This document shows positions 43,540 through 54,687 of a stretch of DNA of 64,000 nucleotides, piece by piece. The notes beneath the pieces were generated by a model. That model saw only the letters and a program-made list of their open reading frames with translations. It ran no database searches and was not told the DNA's origin. A program made the translations under genes and the position numbers. The number at the start of each line of letters is the position of its first letter. The first letter of the stretch is position 1. Source of the DNA: Thinopyrum elongatum (taxonomy: Eukaryota; Streptophyta; Magnoliopsida; Poales; Poaceae); contig CM022302.1 in assembly GCA_011799875.1 (NCBI GenBank), forward strand, positions 179,296,942 to 179,360,941, in the 5' to 3' direction.

Positions 43540-44700
43540 TGCTCTTATGAGTACCTATTGTCCTATCGCTGTACTTACATTCATACGTGGTGGATTATGT
43601 GACATCATTGTGCATTATAGCTTGCTTATCCACTGTTCGCTCCAAATTATCAGATCTATATTAATGCTTACATTAATGTAGAATAAACCCAATGCTTATG
43701 AAGAAATTTAGTTCTGCATTGTTCTTGTAAGTATCTGCTGTCCTTCATCACTGTACTTATATTGTCAGCTAGTTCTTCATGTACACTTTGCAGCTTATTT
43801 TCCCTTGCCCTCCATTTTCTACACATCAGATCTACATTTACTCTTGCCAAAATATTGAATAAAACCAATGTTACTGAAGAAGTTTAGCTATGCATTGCTC
43901 TTGTCAGTGCCTTTTGCATGTATGCTGCATTTACATTTGTACTCTGCATCTTAGGTTAAATAATCACCATTTGTTCCTATATTTTCACGTCTATATTTAC
44001 TCTTAAGAAAATGTAGAATAAAGGCAATGTTCTTGAAGAAGAGTGTGCGGTAAACTTCTTGAATTGCCCCCCCCCCCCCATCAATATGGACAAGGGCTTT
44101 ATAGAGCCGGTCTTCACTACTAATGTAAGTTTGTCCTCCTCGAGCCTTCAAACTTTGTTGTGTATATTTGGATAGCTATGAGTGCAAATGTTGTTCATTT
44201 TTGTCTGCATCAAATTGCTTGTTCAAAGTTTATAACGAAGAAGTACATAAACATAAGTTTGTCCTTCTCAATTTCAGTCTTTAGTTGTACAACCTAGTTC
44301 CTTATTCATACCATGTAAATTAAACTAAACATAGCAAGTTATCTTCTTTAGCACTGTGTGTATGCTTGTGTTCTTGATCTGTAATCCAGTGGTGTGGTGA
44401 AACTACCAACTCCAGCACAATGTCATATCCTGCTATGTCTCAACTATGAACAATACCATATTATATTAATGTTATTTAAATCATGTCTCTTTGTTTACCA
44501 ATCTGAAATGGTATAAATTGACAGTACACTCACCATTCATGCTTATACGTTGTTTAGCACTACATGTATGCTTGTGTTCTTGATCTGTAATCCAGTGGTA
44601 TGGTGAAGCTGGCCGCTCCTGCACAATGCCATTTCCTGCCGTCTTAACTATGAACAATGCCTATTATGTTAATGCTATTTTAAACTGTGTCTCTTTATTT
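43540..44700. repeat. Intronic tandem repeats of gene 1, E2 copy
   Basis: Three ~160-175-bp units carry GAATAAA-CCAATG-T-TGAAGAA at 43681, 43857 and 44015. A second set of two ~203-bp units carries GTATGCTTGTGTTCTTGATCT at about 44350 and 44554. A 14-C tract lies near 44066-44079 between the two sets. Confidence 0.75.
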
Positions 44701-44783
44701 CTGACAAAGAAATGAGATGAATTGGCAGCGCTGATGCTTATACGTGCAAAACCTGTTATCTACCTACTTGTTTCTCTTTCAGG

Positions 44784-45031
44784 GTGACAGCACTAATGCT
44801 AGGAAGAACTGCCACAATGATAGTGAGACGAACCCATTGTGTGTCCCTCTAACATATATTCCAGAGAAGCAGGCCACACATCTTGAGGGTAGCGATACAA
44901 CCCCAAAGTCATGTCTTGATGTAGTGTCGAACTTACTCGGTGACACAAGCTCGATGAAGTCGTCGCCTGAATCTGTTCGACTTCCTCAGTATGAAATTCA
45001 AGCAGAAAGACATGCTTCCGCTCAAATCTGA
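44784..45031 (+). pseudogene. Gene 1 (E2 copy), last exon, truncated
   Basis: Acceptor CTCTTTCAG/GGTGAC. It encodes SDTTPKSCLDVVSNLLGDTS and then QYEIQAERHAS, aligning with SETTQKSFLDIVFKLLATTA and SQLQVERHRS of the E1 copy. A TGA at 45029-45031 cuts it before the coiled coil. Beyond the stop, 45032-45189 still encodes LELVDISVKQVQSHQVAKLL-like sequence resembling the lost coiled coil. Confidence 0.55.
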
Positions 45032-45191
45032 CTGGAACTCCAATGTCTATGCAAGATTAACCATAAGTACAGGACGTCTATTGATGCTATGCAGCTTGAG
45101 TTGGTAGATATAAGCGTCAAACAAGTGCAGTCTCATCAGGTTGCTAAGCTGCTTGCGCTGCAGCTCCAGGGCCGGGCTAACCTTTCTTGAA

Positions 45192-45530
45192 CTGTGTTGA
45201 AGTGCTGTCGGTTCTGGCTATTATTTTGTTGGCCTATTTACTTCCACTGGTGGCGACCTGCCCAGTTTATGGAATCTGTTGTCTGGTTGCCCTTTATTAT
45301 CACTGGCGGCGGACTTTGATGCCCAGGGGATGTAATATGTTGTATTTTCTTTGTTGTATAGTCTAGGTTTATTCTTCATCACGATGCTGTAATTTATTTG
45401 TTGTTTATGCTGTCGTCACTCTGAGAAAAGGTCGTAATCTTCGATTGGAGTGCAATGAGCCAATAGGTTAGGTTTATAAAAAAATAATTTTGGTACTAAA
45501 ACTGGCCGGTCGCCAATCGCTAGTTCGGGT
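45192..45530. other. 3' region after gene 1, E2 copy
   Basis: T-rich sequence typical of a plant 3' untranslated region (GTTGTATTTTCTTTGTTGTA). No further gene is seen. Confidence 0.4.
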
Positions 45531-46866
45531 CGAACCGTGGGCCTACAATCATCTTGGGCCATTAGTTAGGTCTAGACTTAATTTGGCCCACTATTAGTTT
45601 CGGGCCTTTGAAAGGCCGAGTAAACCGCTTGCCTTAATTGGGCCAGAAAATTAAATAGGCTTTTAACAGGTTGAGATCTAGATTGAGCCTTAATTGTGGC
45701 GAACAAATCACGGGCCGACAGCAGGCTGTAATATACATTGGCCCATTTGTATGACAGGCCATTAATAGGTTGAAACGCTTTTGGGTCTTGGCTGACCCAA
45801 GTACATGACGGGCTGGAAGCAGGCTGGATGTATAACGGGCCAAAATTAGGCCCAACACTATCAAGGGCCTTTAACGGGCCGATAGGCTGTTTGGGCTAGA
45901 ATGTATCCACGAAGACTACGGGCCGTTAAGAGGCCGAAAGTAACTATGGACCAGAATTAGGCCCAGGTGCAACTTGGGCCTTTAAATGGCCAAAAGTGAA
46001 ACCGGGCCGAAAGAGGCCCATATGTAGACAGGGCCGCTGACAGGCCGAAACTAATATCAGGCCAAACTGTTAAACGGGCCATTAAGAGGCCGAAAAGCAA
46101 ATCAGGACCCCAATGGGCCCGATGGCACATTAGCTGTTAAAGGGACATATCTGTTATGGGCCATAATTTGGCCCAAGATATGAAAGTCGGTTAACTGGCC
46201 GGATCAGGTATGGACCGTAATTTGGCCCAAACTATTGCAGGCTGTTAACGGGTCGGATCTGATATGGGCAGTAAACTGGCCCAGAATATTGCAGTCCTTT
46301 AACGGCCCGTATCTGATGTAGGCCATAATTTGGTCTAGAAAATGTTAGGCTGTTAACGGGCTGGCCCATTAGATCTGATGAAATCTTGTGGCCTGTTCCC
46401 GAGCCGGCTTTTAAACCTATATGGGCCTCTATTGGGCCGTCCCACGTGTCAACGTTTCATTGGCGATTCTTGTCCAATGGACGGTTGACATCTGTCCCAA
46501 CGCTGAGCTGACACGTGGATCGTCGACGAATGAGAATTTTACACGTGGAAAATTGCCATTGGTCTAGGCTGTTAACGGGTTATCGGATCCAAACCGGAAC
46601 CCGATAGCTTAACGGCGACCCGTTACGGTGGATGCCACGTGTCGGTTACCCTTGACGAAAGCACTTCCATGACGCGCCATTTATCGTCATGGAAGTGGAC
46701 ACTTCCATGATGATAATTTTGGTATTGTCATGGAACACTTCTATGACAGCACAGGTATAACTATCTTGATTCTGTCATAAAATCGTCATGGATGTACATG
46801 CATGACAGAAAACGTGACCTACTGTGACAAACACGTATCATCACGGAAGTGTATTTTTTTGTAGTG
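45531..46866. repeat. Type-1 terminal and subterminal region of E2
   Basis: From 45531 to about 46450, dense GGGCCATTAATAGG/GGCCCAAATTATGG variants, then ~400 bp matching the left end of E1 in reverse complement, including CCGATAGCTTAACGGCGACC and TCATGGAAGTGGACACTTCC, ending TTTTTTGTAGTG at 46866. Confidence 0.85.
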
Positions 46867-47074
46867 TTAATTACTGTCGAGTTAGATATGAACTATGTGT
46901 ACTATATGAACTTGAACTCGATTTTTTGAATCCACTTTATGTTGATTTCAAATCACAGTACATTTCAAACTCTAGCTAGATCTTCATAATCTAAACCATG
47001 TCCCATATGTATAATGTGTTTATCACATAATGTATGGTGCCCCGCCCCCTACGCCTACAAGTATTTAGATGTGA

Positions 47075-47265
47075 GTTGCAAACGCCACACATTATCACAA
47101 ATTCAAATAAAATGTGAGATTGTTTGATATATAGTATGGTTTAGATTGTTCGATATTTAGTTGTGAGCTGCAAACGCCACACATTATCACAAATTCAAAT
47201 AAAATGTGAGATTGTTCGATATTTAGCTGTCAGTTGCAAACGCCACGCATTATCACATTATAGTA
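47075..47265. repeat. Tandem repeat of GTTGCAAACGCCACACATTATCAC
   Basis: Three units with the landmark G(T/C)TGCAAACGCCAC at 47075, 47167 and 47233, combined with AATTCAAATAAAATGTGAGA and TTGTTCGATATTTAG. Confidence 0.75.
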
Positions 47266-47412
47266 TAACATGTCCAAAACCACACCACGCGTATCACCGC
47301 TATATTCATGCATGCATGCATAGGTTTATAACACTATGATCTCTTATTCAAATATATGAATCCACTTTCATATCACATTATGATCTTTGTTAGTCTCTTA
47401 CACCCACACAAT

Positions 47413-48190
47413 CCTCTAACCTTTGTAGCTAGCACTAACTTTCTCTCGTGCATGCACACGCCCTCCTCGCCCTCCCCCTCCCTCAGCATTCTATCCATCG
47501 CGCACATTCATTTTTTTTCTTTAGGTCGTTCTCCCACGGTCTCCACAACTCCTTCTTTCCGACACACACCGATCGATAAACCTCTCCAGCGATGTTTGCC
47601 TACCACATACACACACAATTTCCATCTCCTCCTTTCTATGTCCATGCCTTGTGTCTCTCATACGGTCCCACACACGTGTAAACTCTTGCCCCTCTTTTCA
47701 TCGATCTCACAAATCGCACACTCCTCCCCCTATCTAGCTAGTAGGCCTCTCGCACCACCTCCTAGATCCATCTCTCTCTCTCTATCCGTCTCTCTGGGCC
47801 TTATTTGCCTCTTACAAAAGGATGTACACCGACCGATCTCACACTATACATATAGCTAGCTAGGTCATTTATAACTCGTTTTCCCCACGCGCCGATCGAT
47901 CTACCTCATTAGTTATGTCTCTCCCTTCCTCCGACACACAACAATTGATCTACTGATCTAGTTAGGTCTGCTTACCAAACACATGATCCCCCTTCATCAT
48001 CCATGCATGCCTCCCGACACATCTATCACGCACACGCACACACAGAAACACATCCCCACTCTTCTTGATAATATTGCAGTTGTACCCTCAGTCTGTCTAG
48101 TAGGCCTCTCCCACCATCTCCGAGAAGCAACTCCACCACCCCTCCGGCACTCTACCTCTCTCTCTATCTCCCTCTCTCTCTCTCCCTCTC
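47413..48190. repeat. ~1.26-kb tandem duplication, unit 1, 5' part
   Basis: Starts CCTCTAACCTTTGTAGCTAG and matches 56123-56870 block by block. The rest of unit 1 is displaced to 55634-56122 by the LTR retrotransposon. The CT/CA-rich composition gives open frames without meaning. Confidence 0.8.
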
Positions 48191-49137
48191 TATCGTGGTA
48201 TCACACGGCCACCTATGGGGCCGTCGGCCCCTTGTGGTTCGGCAAGGGGGAAGAGCGCATTGCACAAAGAGCGGAAAGCATAGAGCAGCACGGCAACAAT
48301 GACAAGGGCAGTTTTACCCAGGTTCGAGCCGCCGCGAGGTGTAAAACCCTACTCCTGCTTTGGTGGATTGATGAAAGGACCGTGGTGGAGACGCAGTGCT
48401 TTAGCCCGGCAATGTCGCCTTGGGGCGAGAGCAACTACGCGCGTGCCAGCGTACAAGAGTCCGAATCCTTTCTAACGTAGCCACGGCCCTCCTTTTATAG
48501 GTCAAGGGGTCACCACAATGGCAAAACAGTCATTTATCCAACAATTAGATAGCCACAGTGCTATCATACCTAACTCTGCAGACATGATAGGGCGCATTAA
48601 ATGCACCGCTTAGTGTCACATCATAGCGTAGCCCAGCAAGCCTTGCCGTGCCATTCAGCCACCTTTTTGCCTGTCCGCGCAACACATCGCCTGGACGGGT
48701 GTCATTAGGGGCGTTCTTCCTCAGAAATGGCCTGCCACGTGCCAAATAACAGGCACATAGTCACTTGGGGGATCGACACCGCACCGATAGGTGACTTGCG
48801 TTGCTGTGAGGTGGAGCGGTGGAGCTTTGGCGCGGTAATCCGCCCTTGGCATCCCTAGCAAGCCTGCCGGGGGGGGTCTTGAGGCTTGTCTTGGGGTAAC
48901 CTCGACCTCGCCAGGCTCGCCTGCCCGGCAAGGGTGGTTTTTCCTTAGTGATATCTTGCTTGTTTGGTTGGTCTTGGTCTTGTTGATCCGCCCTTTGATT
49001 TCTCAAAGAGCCATCTCTTCCGCTTGGCCTTGTCTTGGAGGCTTGGTGTCGTTTGTTCTGTTGTTGTCGCGCCGGGGATCTGCTTGTCCGGGTACAAGTC
49101 AGGGGGAAACATACACCCCTGTTTGTGTACCCCGACA
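48191..49137 (-). repeat. 3' LTR of the minus-strand retrotransposon
   Basis: Paired with 54688-55633. Its outer end is TA where the partner has TG, a point change in the terminal dinucleotide. A polypurine tract adjoins at 49138-49150. Confidence 0.85.
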
Positions 49138-49533
49138 TAAGCCCCCGGGCCTGAGCCATACGTGTTGCTGGGCATGTTGGGTTAGGCCCCAAAACGGTGC
49201 ACGGACACGTGTTGAAGATATATTGCGCATGCAGCAATTTGCTATGATGACCAGTCAGCCCAACGTCCACTCCACGTAATTACCGCAGGCCGTGGGGTCG
49301 TGGGACTATAGCAGTTAATGTCAAAACGGTAACTTTCTGACGGAAAGTAGCAACGAACCACTCCTCTCCCCCATGTTCACTCCCATAAAGGAAAAAAACG
49401 CGGAGAGGCGTGGCCCATTCGCACCCGTTTCTCCATCCTTCATCTTCTTCCTCAAGCCACGCAGCGACTCGGCGCCGATTCTTGCTTCCATCCACCTTGT
49501 CCGACCATCCACCCCTCCATTGCTCATAAGGAT

Positions 49534-52500
49534 GGGGAAGAAAACTGCTGCTGACAAGGGGAAGCGTGCGGGCCGCTGCGAAGACAGCAGCCGCGGAAGG
49601 GAACAAGAAGAGAGCGGCGGAGTTAGATAAGAAGCGGCGGGGAGATGTGGTTTTCTTCCCGTCGAATCTAGACAGGAATGCCCTAGTTGTGAGGTATGGA
49701 TATATGTGGGGGACGAAAGTTCCAATGGGGCATGGCGCACCCAAGGTTCTATCGGAGGGAAAAAAGGAGCCGCCGAATGCATACTGATTCTTCTGCACGT
49801 ATTTCTTCTGCGGCTTCTGTCCCCCCTTCTCAAATTTCTTTGAGGCGATGATGGTGGTATATGGATTCCACCTCTTGGATTTCACGCCAAATGAAATGGC
49901 GTGCATGCCGATCTTCGCTCATTTGTGCGAGAATTTTGTCAGGGTCGCCCCCAATGTTGATCTGTTCTGGCACTTCTTCGTCCCGCGGGTGGAGAACAAG
50001 ATCCACCGTTCCGAGAACATAAGCTGGATGCCTCGGGTGGCGAGGGAAACTTGGGATTACCTTCCTGGTCAACAGCGCGGCAGATGGGAGGAGTGGAGGG
50101 TGGACTGGTGCTGGATCCAGGATGAGGAAGCCCCAGAGTATTGCCAGGCACGGACGGAATGCATTGAGCGTGGCAATGACTGGAGGGAATTCGGCCTTAC
50201 TGACGACAGGCTTCGCCCAGCACCGAACAAGATTGCCCGTCTGAAGGCTGCCGGGTTAACCATCGAGCAGGTGGGAGCCAATTTCCTTCGACGCCGCATC
50301 GCGCCGCTGCAGAAGAGGGACAGGTTCGCCTGGCGGTACGGGGAAGCCGCGGACAGGATGCGACTGTTCCCGGGCCTGGCCAAAAACTTGACGGTCTATG
50401 GCCATGCTTGGCTGTGCGAACAATTGTTTGGCAGCCTTGGCTCGTTCAAATTGCCGGCAAATGTCATCCCGCTGAACATCAACTCCGCCCAGGACCAGAT
50501 TCTGAAATGGATGCCAGATTGCAATGCTCATGGGGTTGTAGGTGACTGGCGATTGCCCGAGCTTGATGAAGAAATTGCGTTGTCCTCCAGCCTGGTGGAA
50601 AGGGCTACCAGGGTGGAGACCAATATGTTCAAGCGCACCTCGCAGGTGGAGGCGGCATTCATCAAGTGGCGGATTCAGGACAACAAAGCGTTTCGGGCCG
50701 CCGGGAAAGCAAGGCCCAGAAGAGGGAGGGAGGAAGAAAAGGGGGGAGCTGAAGGTGAGGGGTCTTCCCACGGCAGGAGCGAAGGGCGAGCCACGGAAGG
50801 GGCTGTCGTGGACGAGCCTGCCAGGGATGAGCCTGCCGGGGATGAGCCTACCGGGGATGAGCCTGCCGGGAATGAGCCTGCCGGGATTGAGGCTCTATAC
50901 GCAGCGGCAGCGGAAGCCCAGCAAGGAGATGATGTCGAAGAGGTAGTGCCGCCCGGGGAAGAGTGGCTTGCTGCAGGTCCCCAGGCCCCAGAACCGGACT
51001 TGGATCCTCGTCCTCGTAGGCGGCCCAACCAGGGAGTAGCAGCCCCAGCCCCCAAGCCTGCCAAGAAGGTGAAGAAGGTTGCCTCCAAAAACGACGGGGC
51101 GGAGGTGGTGCGCCGCCATTCTTCTCGCCTTGCTGAAGCCAAGACTCCTCCTGCCAAGCGGCGGGCAATCACGGGGAGTGATTCCAGCTCCCAATCGAAT
51201 TCGAGTTCTTCGAGCAGTTTGTCCTTGCCAGAGATCCTCCCGCCCAAGAAGGACTTGAAACTACCCGGGAGTACTATCCCCCTGGTCCTGAAGAGAGGCA
51301 GAGTGCCTTCGCTATCCAGGGAGTTCGAGCTGGGCTCCATCCTCATGGACTCAGAGTAAGAACAATATTCTCCGTTCTTATCCAAGTCTAATCATATTTG
51401 TTGGTTCAATTATTCGATCTTGCTTGTTGCCTTTGATAGGAAAGAGGAGGAGGAGGAGGAGACCCTCACCCATCGAGCCAAGCGGCTTAGGCATGCGGAG
51501 CCGCCGAAGTCTCCGGGAGGCACAGACCAGGCGGGGAGCAGCACGAACGGTCCGGTGGCAAGCCCCCAGCGTAGCTCTCGATGCAAAGACATGGGGGCGG
51601 CTTCCCCCGCCAAGGATGACGCAGAAGAGCACCCCCCATCTCCATCCAGAGAAGAAGAAGGGTCTGCCCAAGATGGGGCCTTCCGAGAGGGCCCGCTCTG
51701 CCTGCTGACTGGGTTGAAGGGACCTTGATGGAAACTCCCACAGAAAGCCCTGTCTAGGTCGACACCGTAGTTACCGGGGAAGGGGGTGGTGTCCATGTCC
51801 TGGCAGTCAAGGTTGCCGGGAAAAACGAAGACCTCCGCGGCAGACAACTCCCAGTAACTCATCTGTTTTTCCTTCATAACCCTGCTCCAAGTTCTTGGTT
51901 CCCCAATGCTTCTTCCTCCTCATGATTGCTGGTTTGCTTTTACTTGCAGTACCGCTGGCCGAGGAGCCCGAGTTGCTGGAGGAAGTGGCCATCATTGGCA
52001 AAGATGCCGCAGAGGAGGCCGCCAAGATTGCTGCCGCGGAGGGACAGGAACACGCTGCCGGAGATGCCCAGGAGCCCTTGAAGGAAGCAGGGCAGGCCTC
52101 CAGCAGTGGGTCAGGGTCGGGGTGCTGGTTGAAGAGAATATCCCCCTTCAAACCATGAGCCCTCCTTCGTCTTTTAGCACCCCGGCTAGGATCCCACAAC
52201 CAACCTCAAGCCAACTGGCATTGATGCTTGCCCAACCCGGCCTCGGAGCCCCCGGTTCCTCGGTAGCAGCGAGTGCAGAGCTAGACAAGGAAATCCAGCG
52301 CATCATAGCGCCCCTGTCTCAGTAAATTGGAGAGACTGATGGCTCTATTGATGCGGTCTTGGACCTGTCCTTTCTGGAGTCCATGGCGGCGGGCATCAAA
52401 GAAATGCAGAACCGGTATGGCCAGAAGTGGCAGGCACTCAAGGAGCAGCGAAACTCCGCCAACAGCGTAGATCAGAAGCTGAGGAACAAGGGCATCGAGC

Positions 52501-53513
52501 TATGCGAGTGGCATAGCAAACAATTCCAAGTCCTTCTGCGGCAGCAAGAGATGATCTCCATGGCAAAGGAGGATGTCGCCGCCCGAGAAGCCCGCCTGGC
52601 AGAACGCATAGGGCTTCTGAATGCCAGGGAGCAGAGCATCTCTTCCCGGGAGGAGAACCTCGAGGCCACCCTCCACGCCAAGGGCGATGAACTGGAAGCC
52701 CTTGTATAGCAGCGTACCAAGGAGCAGGAGGACAAGCACAAGGCAGCCCTGGATGCTCTCACTGCTGACTCTGCCGCCCAACTGAAGAAGCTTGCTGATG
52801 ATCTTGCCGCCGCATCTACCGCCAGGGTTGATCTTGACCAACAGGTGGCCAAACTGACAGAAGAGCTTGCCGGGAGTGCCAAGGAAGTCGTGACCCTCAA
52901 GGAGGAGGCGTAGAAAGCAGAGATCCTTCTGAAAGAGGTGCAATCGCAGCTCTCCTCCAAGGGTCAAGACCTCAAGACTGCCAACAGCACCATTGAAGAC
53001 ATGAAGGCCAGGATTGGCACCCTGGAGAGCTCGATTGAGTCTGGCGATGTCCGCAAGAAGCAGATGATGAAGGATCTGGACAATGCAAGACGCCTTCGAA
53101 AGGATGCGGAGGACAAGCTGGCGAACCAATCCGAGCAGGTCGACCTTTGGATCAAAAGCCTGATCGATATCGCCGAGCGCCTCACAGCCCATGCTGCAGC
53201 AATGGGCATGGAAGGGCCAGTCTTCTCGGTTGGCGGTTATGAGGTCCCAAGCATAAAGCTAGGGCTCTTCTTCAACGAGTTGATTGAAAATTTGAAGGCC
53301 CATGAAGAAGGAAGAGACGCCCTTTTCGAAAGCGAGTCTCGAAAGCTTGCCCGCAATGCCCTCTTCATGGTCTTGAGCAACTTCGCATACCGCCACCCCA
53401 AACTCAACCTTGCTGATGGCTTCAGGAAGCTCCCGGTAGGTGGTGATGTTTCTGCCGCTGAGAAGAAGGCTACCCCCTACGCCAACAAGGTGCTCTCCGT
53501 TCCCAGGGCTTAA
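49534..53513 (+). pseudogene. Antisense extra gene (aORF) of the LTR element, 'putative gypsy type transposon' family
   Basis: A plus-strand gene lying opposite to the element's own sense, near its 3' LTR: the position of the extra antisense gene described for grass Tat-lineage elements. It starts at ATG 49534 (MGKKTAADKGKRAG), shifts frame near 49560, then runs in one frame from 49566 to 51355 with one stop (TGA at 49785). The N-terminal globular part contains GFHLLDFTPNEMACMPIFAH and NVDLFWHFFVP, resembling the Pfam Transposase_28 region as I remember it. A repetitive stretch follows (EPAGDEPTGDEPAGNEPAG). An intron at 51356-51439 (GTAAGA...TTGATAG) and an acceptor near 51950 follow. The rest is an Ala/Glu-rich coiled coil to 53513, with stops at 52323, 52707 and 52911 and a frame change near 52155. 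Dead. Confidence 0.72.
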
Positions 53514-54687
53514 TAAGGACGTCAAGCACGGCTCCGAACCATTCGCATTGGCGTCCTGCCCTGTAACAAAACATTATGCATGTCCTGTGTTTAGACATCG
53601 TACTTCTTTTGCTTGCGCTGAACTAGTGTATTAATTAATTCCGAACACATGCTATCCCCCTTTTGTTTTATCCATGGATGTTCATATGGTTAGTTTCTTT
53701 TTTATGTGTTTTGGCCGCCTGCCGGTAGCATACTGCCGCGATTGCTGCGAGGAATGGGTCCTTAGCGTTTGGCTGGTAAAAGTATGTCCCGGCAAGCTTT
53801 TCCTCTAAGAGCCCTTGATGCAGCCACCCGCTCTGTGAGCAGGCTCGGAACAAAGTGAGGGCGCAGGCAAACCCGTTAAGGTGCCATTACACAAAAGGCT
53901 TGACCATACGAAAGAACATTGGTTTCTGGGGGATAGGCAAATGCGAATTCTGGATCTATAAAAGAGCAATGATCACGTGAACTTAGCTTTTTGCTCACGC
54001 TTTTCCCCCTTCTTGGTTGCGGTCGCTTGCCACGTTCGCATATCTTGGGCAGATGGCCCTTCGCGTGCCACTATCGGACCCTCGGCAAGGGCCAGAGGAG
54101 GGGCGCGAATCTCTTGCGGGCGGTAGAACTTGGGGTAAGGTTGGGCTGGTTTCGCCCTCCATCCACTTACACTTTTGACAATCTTATGGCGGTTGGCACG
54201 AAAGGTCACGCTGATGCGGACGGCCCTGGGGCATCAATCAATGGATTTGCACCGGCGCTATACTCAGGATTCTCCCTTAGCAGGGCAAATGCTGAACCGA
54301 GTTTCGCGCAGGCTCATCGATGTTGACGACGCAAAAACCCAGGGTGGTTCGATCGTCGACAAGTGAAAGCGGTGGAGGGAGAAACCATATACCTTACCAC
54401 CTCACTCTTTTCCCTGAACGGGGCACGCACAGTGGCCGTGCTGCTCGAGCCGTTCAGGGTCGCCATGTCGTCGCCGTCCCTCGTTTCCACCGCCGCTTGC
54501 GGCCGCAGCGGGGATAAATGACGGAAACTGGGCAAGGTGGTGAAGGAGCGATGTCGCTTCCTCCTCGAGTTGGCATGTCGGGGGCCACGGACAACGAGGC
54601 CATTGACGAAATCCATGGTGATGAAGATGACGCACTGCTTATACTCTCGGGTTCGCGCCAGTGCCCCCCTACCTCGCGCGCCAAAGA
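53514..54687. other. Internal 5' region of the LTR element
   Basis: In element sense (minus strand) this is leader sequence after the primer-binding site at about 54667-54684. A 100-residue minus frame (54314-54616) might be a gag remnant, but it has no recognisable gag or zinc-knuckle motif. Nothing else is supported. Confidence 0.4.

Larger units (their letters stand above)
40127..45191 (+). pseudogene. Gene 1 of the dual-gene CACTA family, E2 copy
   Basis: Plus-strand split gene ending near the right end of E2. The first exon opens at the ATG 40127 and is Pro/Ser-rich (MVHPTSLPPFPHLYSVGAKT), parallel to the E1 copy, and its tail (ASSTMPG) parallels ASSTIPR there. Later exons are 43015-43174, 43379 to about 43515, possibly one at about 44030-44123 with a poly-C-encoded proline run, and 44784-45031. 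Introns are swollen by tandem duplications (41.2-42.3, 43.5-44.0 and 44.35-44.7 kb). The last exon meets TGA at 45029, whereas the aligned E1 exon continues in a coiled coil; further coding-like sequence runs to 45189. Similarity to the E1 copy is modest at protein level although their element ends are about 94% alike. Confidence 0.58.
18865..46866 (-). mobile_element. CACTA element E2, complete, 28.0 kb, inserted in E1 in reverse orientation
   Basis: The left end reads CACTACAAAAAAAAGACACA at 18865 and the right end, reverse-complemented, CACTACAAAAAAATACACTT at 46866. The match extends through TCCGTGA, after which the two ends differ. TTA lies immediately outside both ends (18862-18864 and 46867-46869), the 3-bp duplication expected of CACTA. 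It carries gene 2 on the minus strand by the left (type-2) end and gene 1 on the plus strand by the right (type-1) end. Relative to E1, whose left end is type 1, it is inverted. No TNPD/TNP2 transposase is visible, so it must rely on a transposase encoded elsewhere. Confidence 0.82.

Noticed and set aside
10831..46866. A single 36-kb element pairing the 10831 and 46866 ends, which are the most similar ends in the window.
   Set aside because: Flanking triplets are GTG and TTA and do not match. The 18865 end has TTA like the 46866 end, and the gene order is explained better by an inverted nested pair.
47356..48480. CT/CA-rich frames of 165-167 residues.
   Set aside because: Composition-driven openness in pyrimidine-rich repeats. 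The same block at 56.1-56.9 kb does not keep the frame, and the second frame crosses the LTR border.
50675..51385. A 236-residue minus-strand frame opposite the antisense gene.
   Set aside because: It is a GC-skew shadow of the plus-strand coding frame, which has domain-like sequence and splice signals; the minus frame has none.
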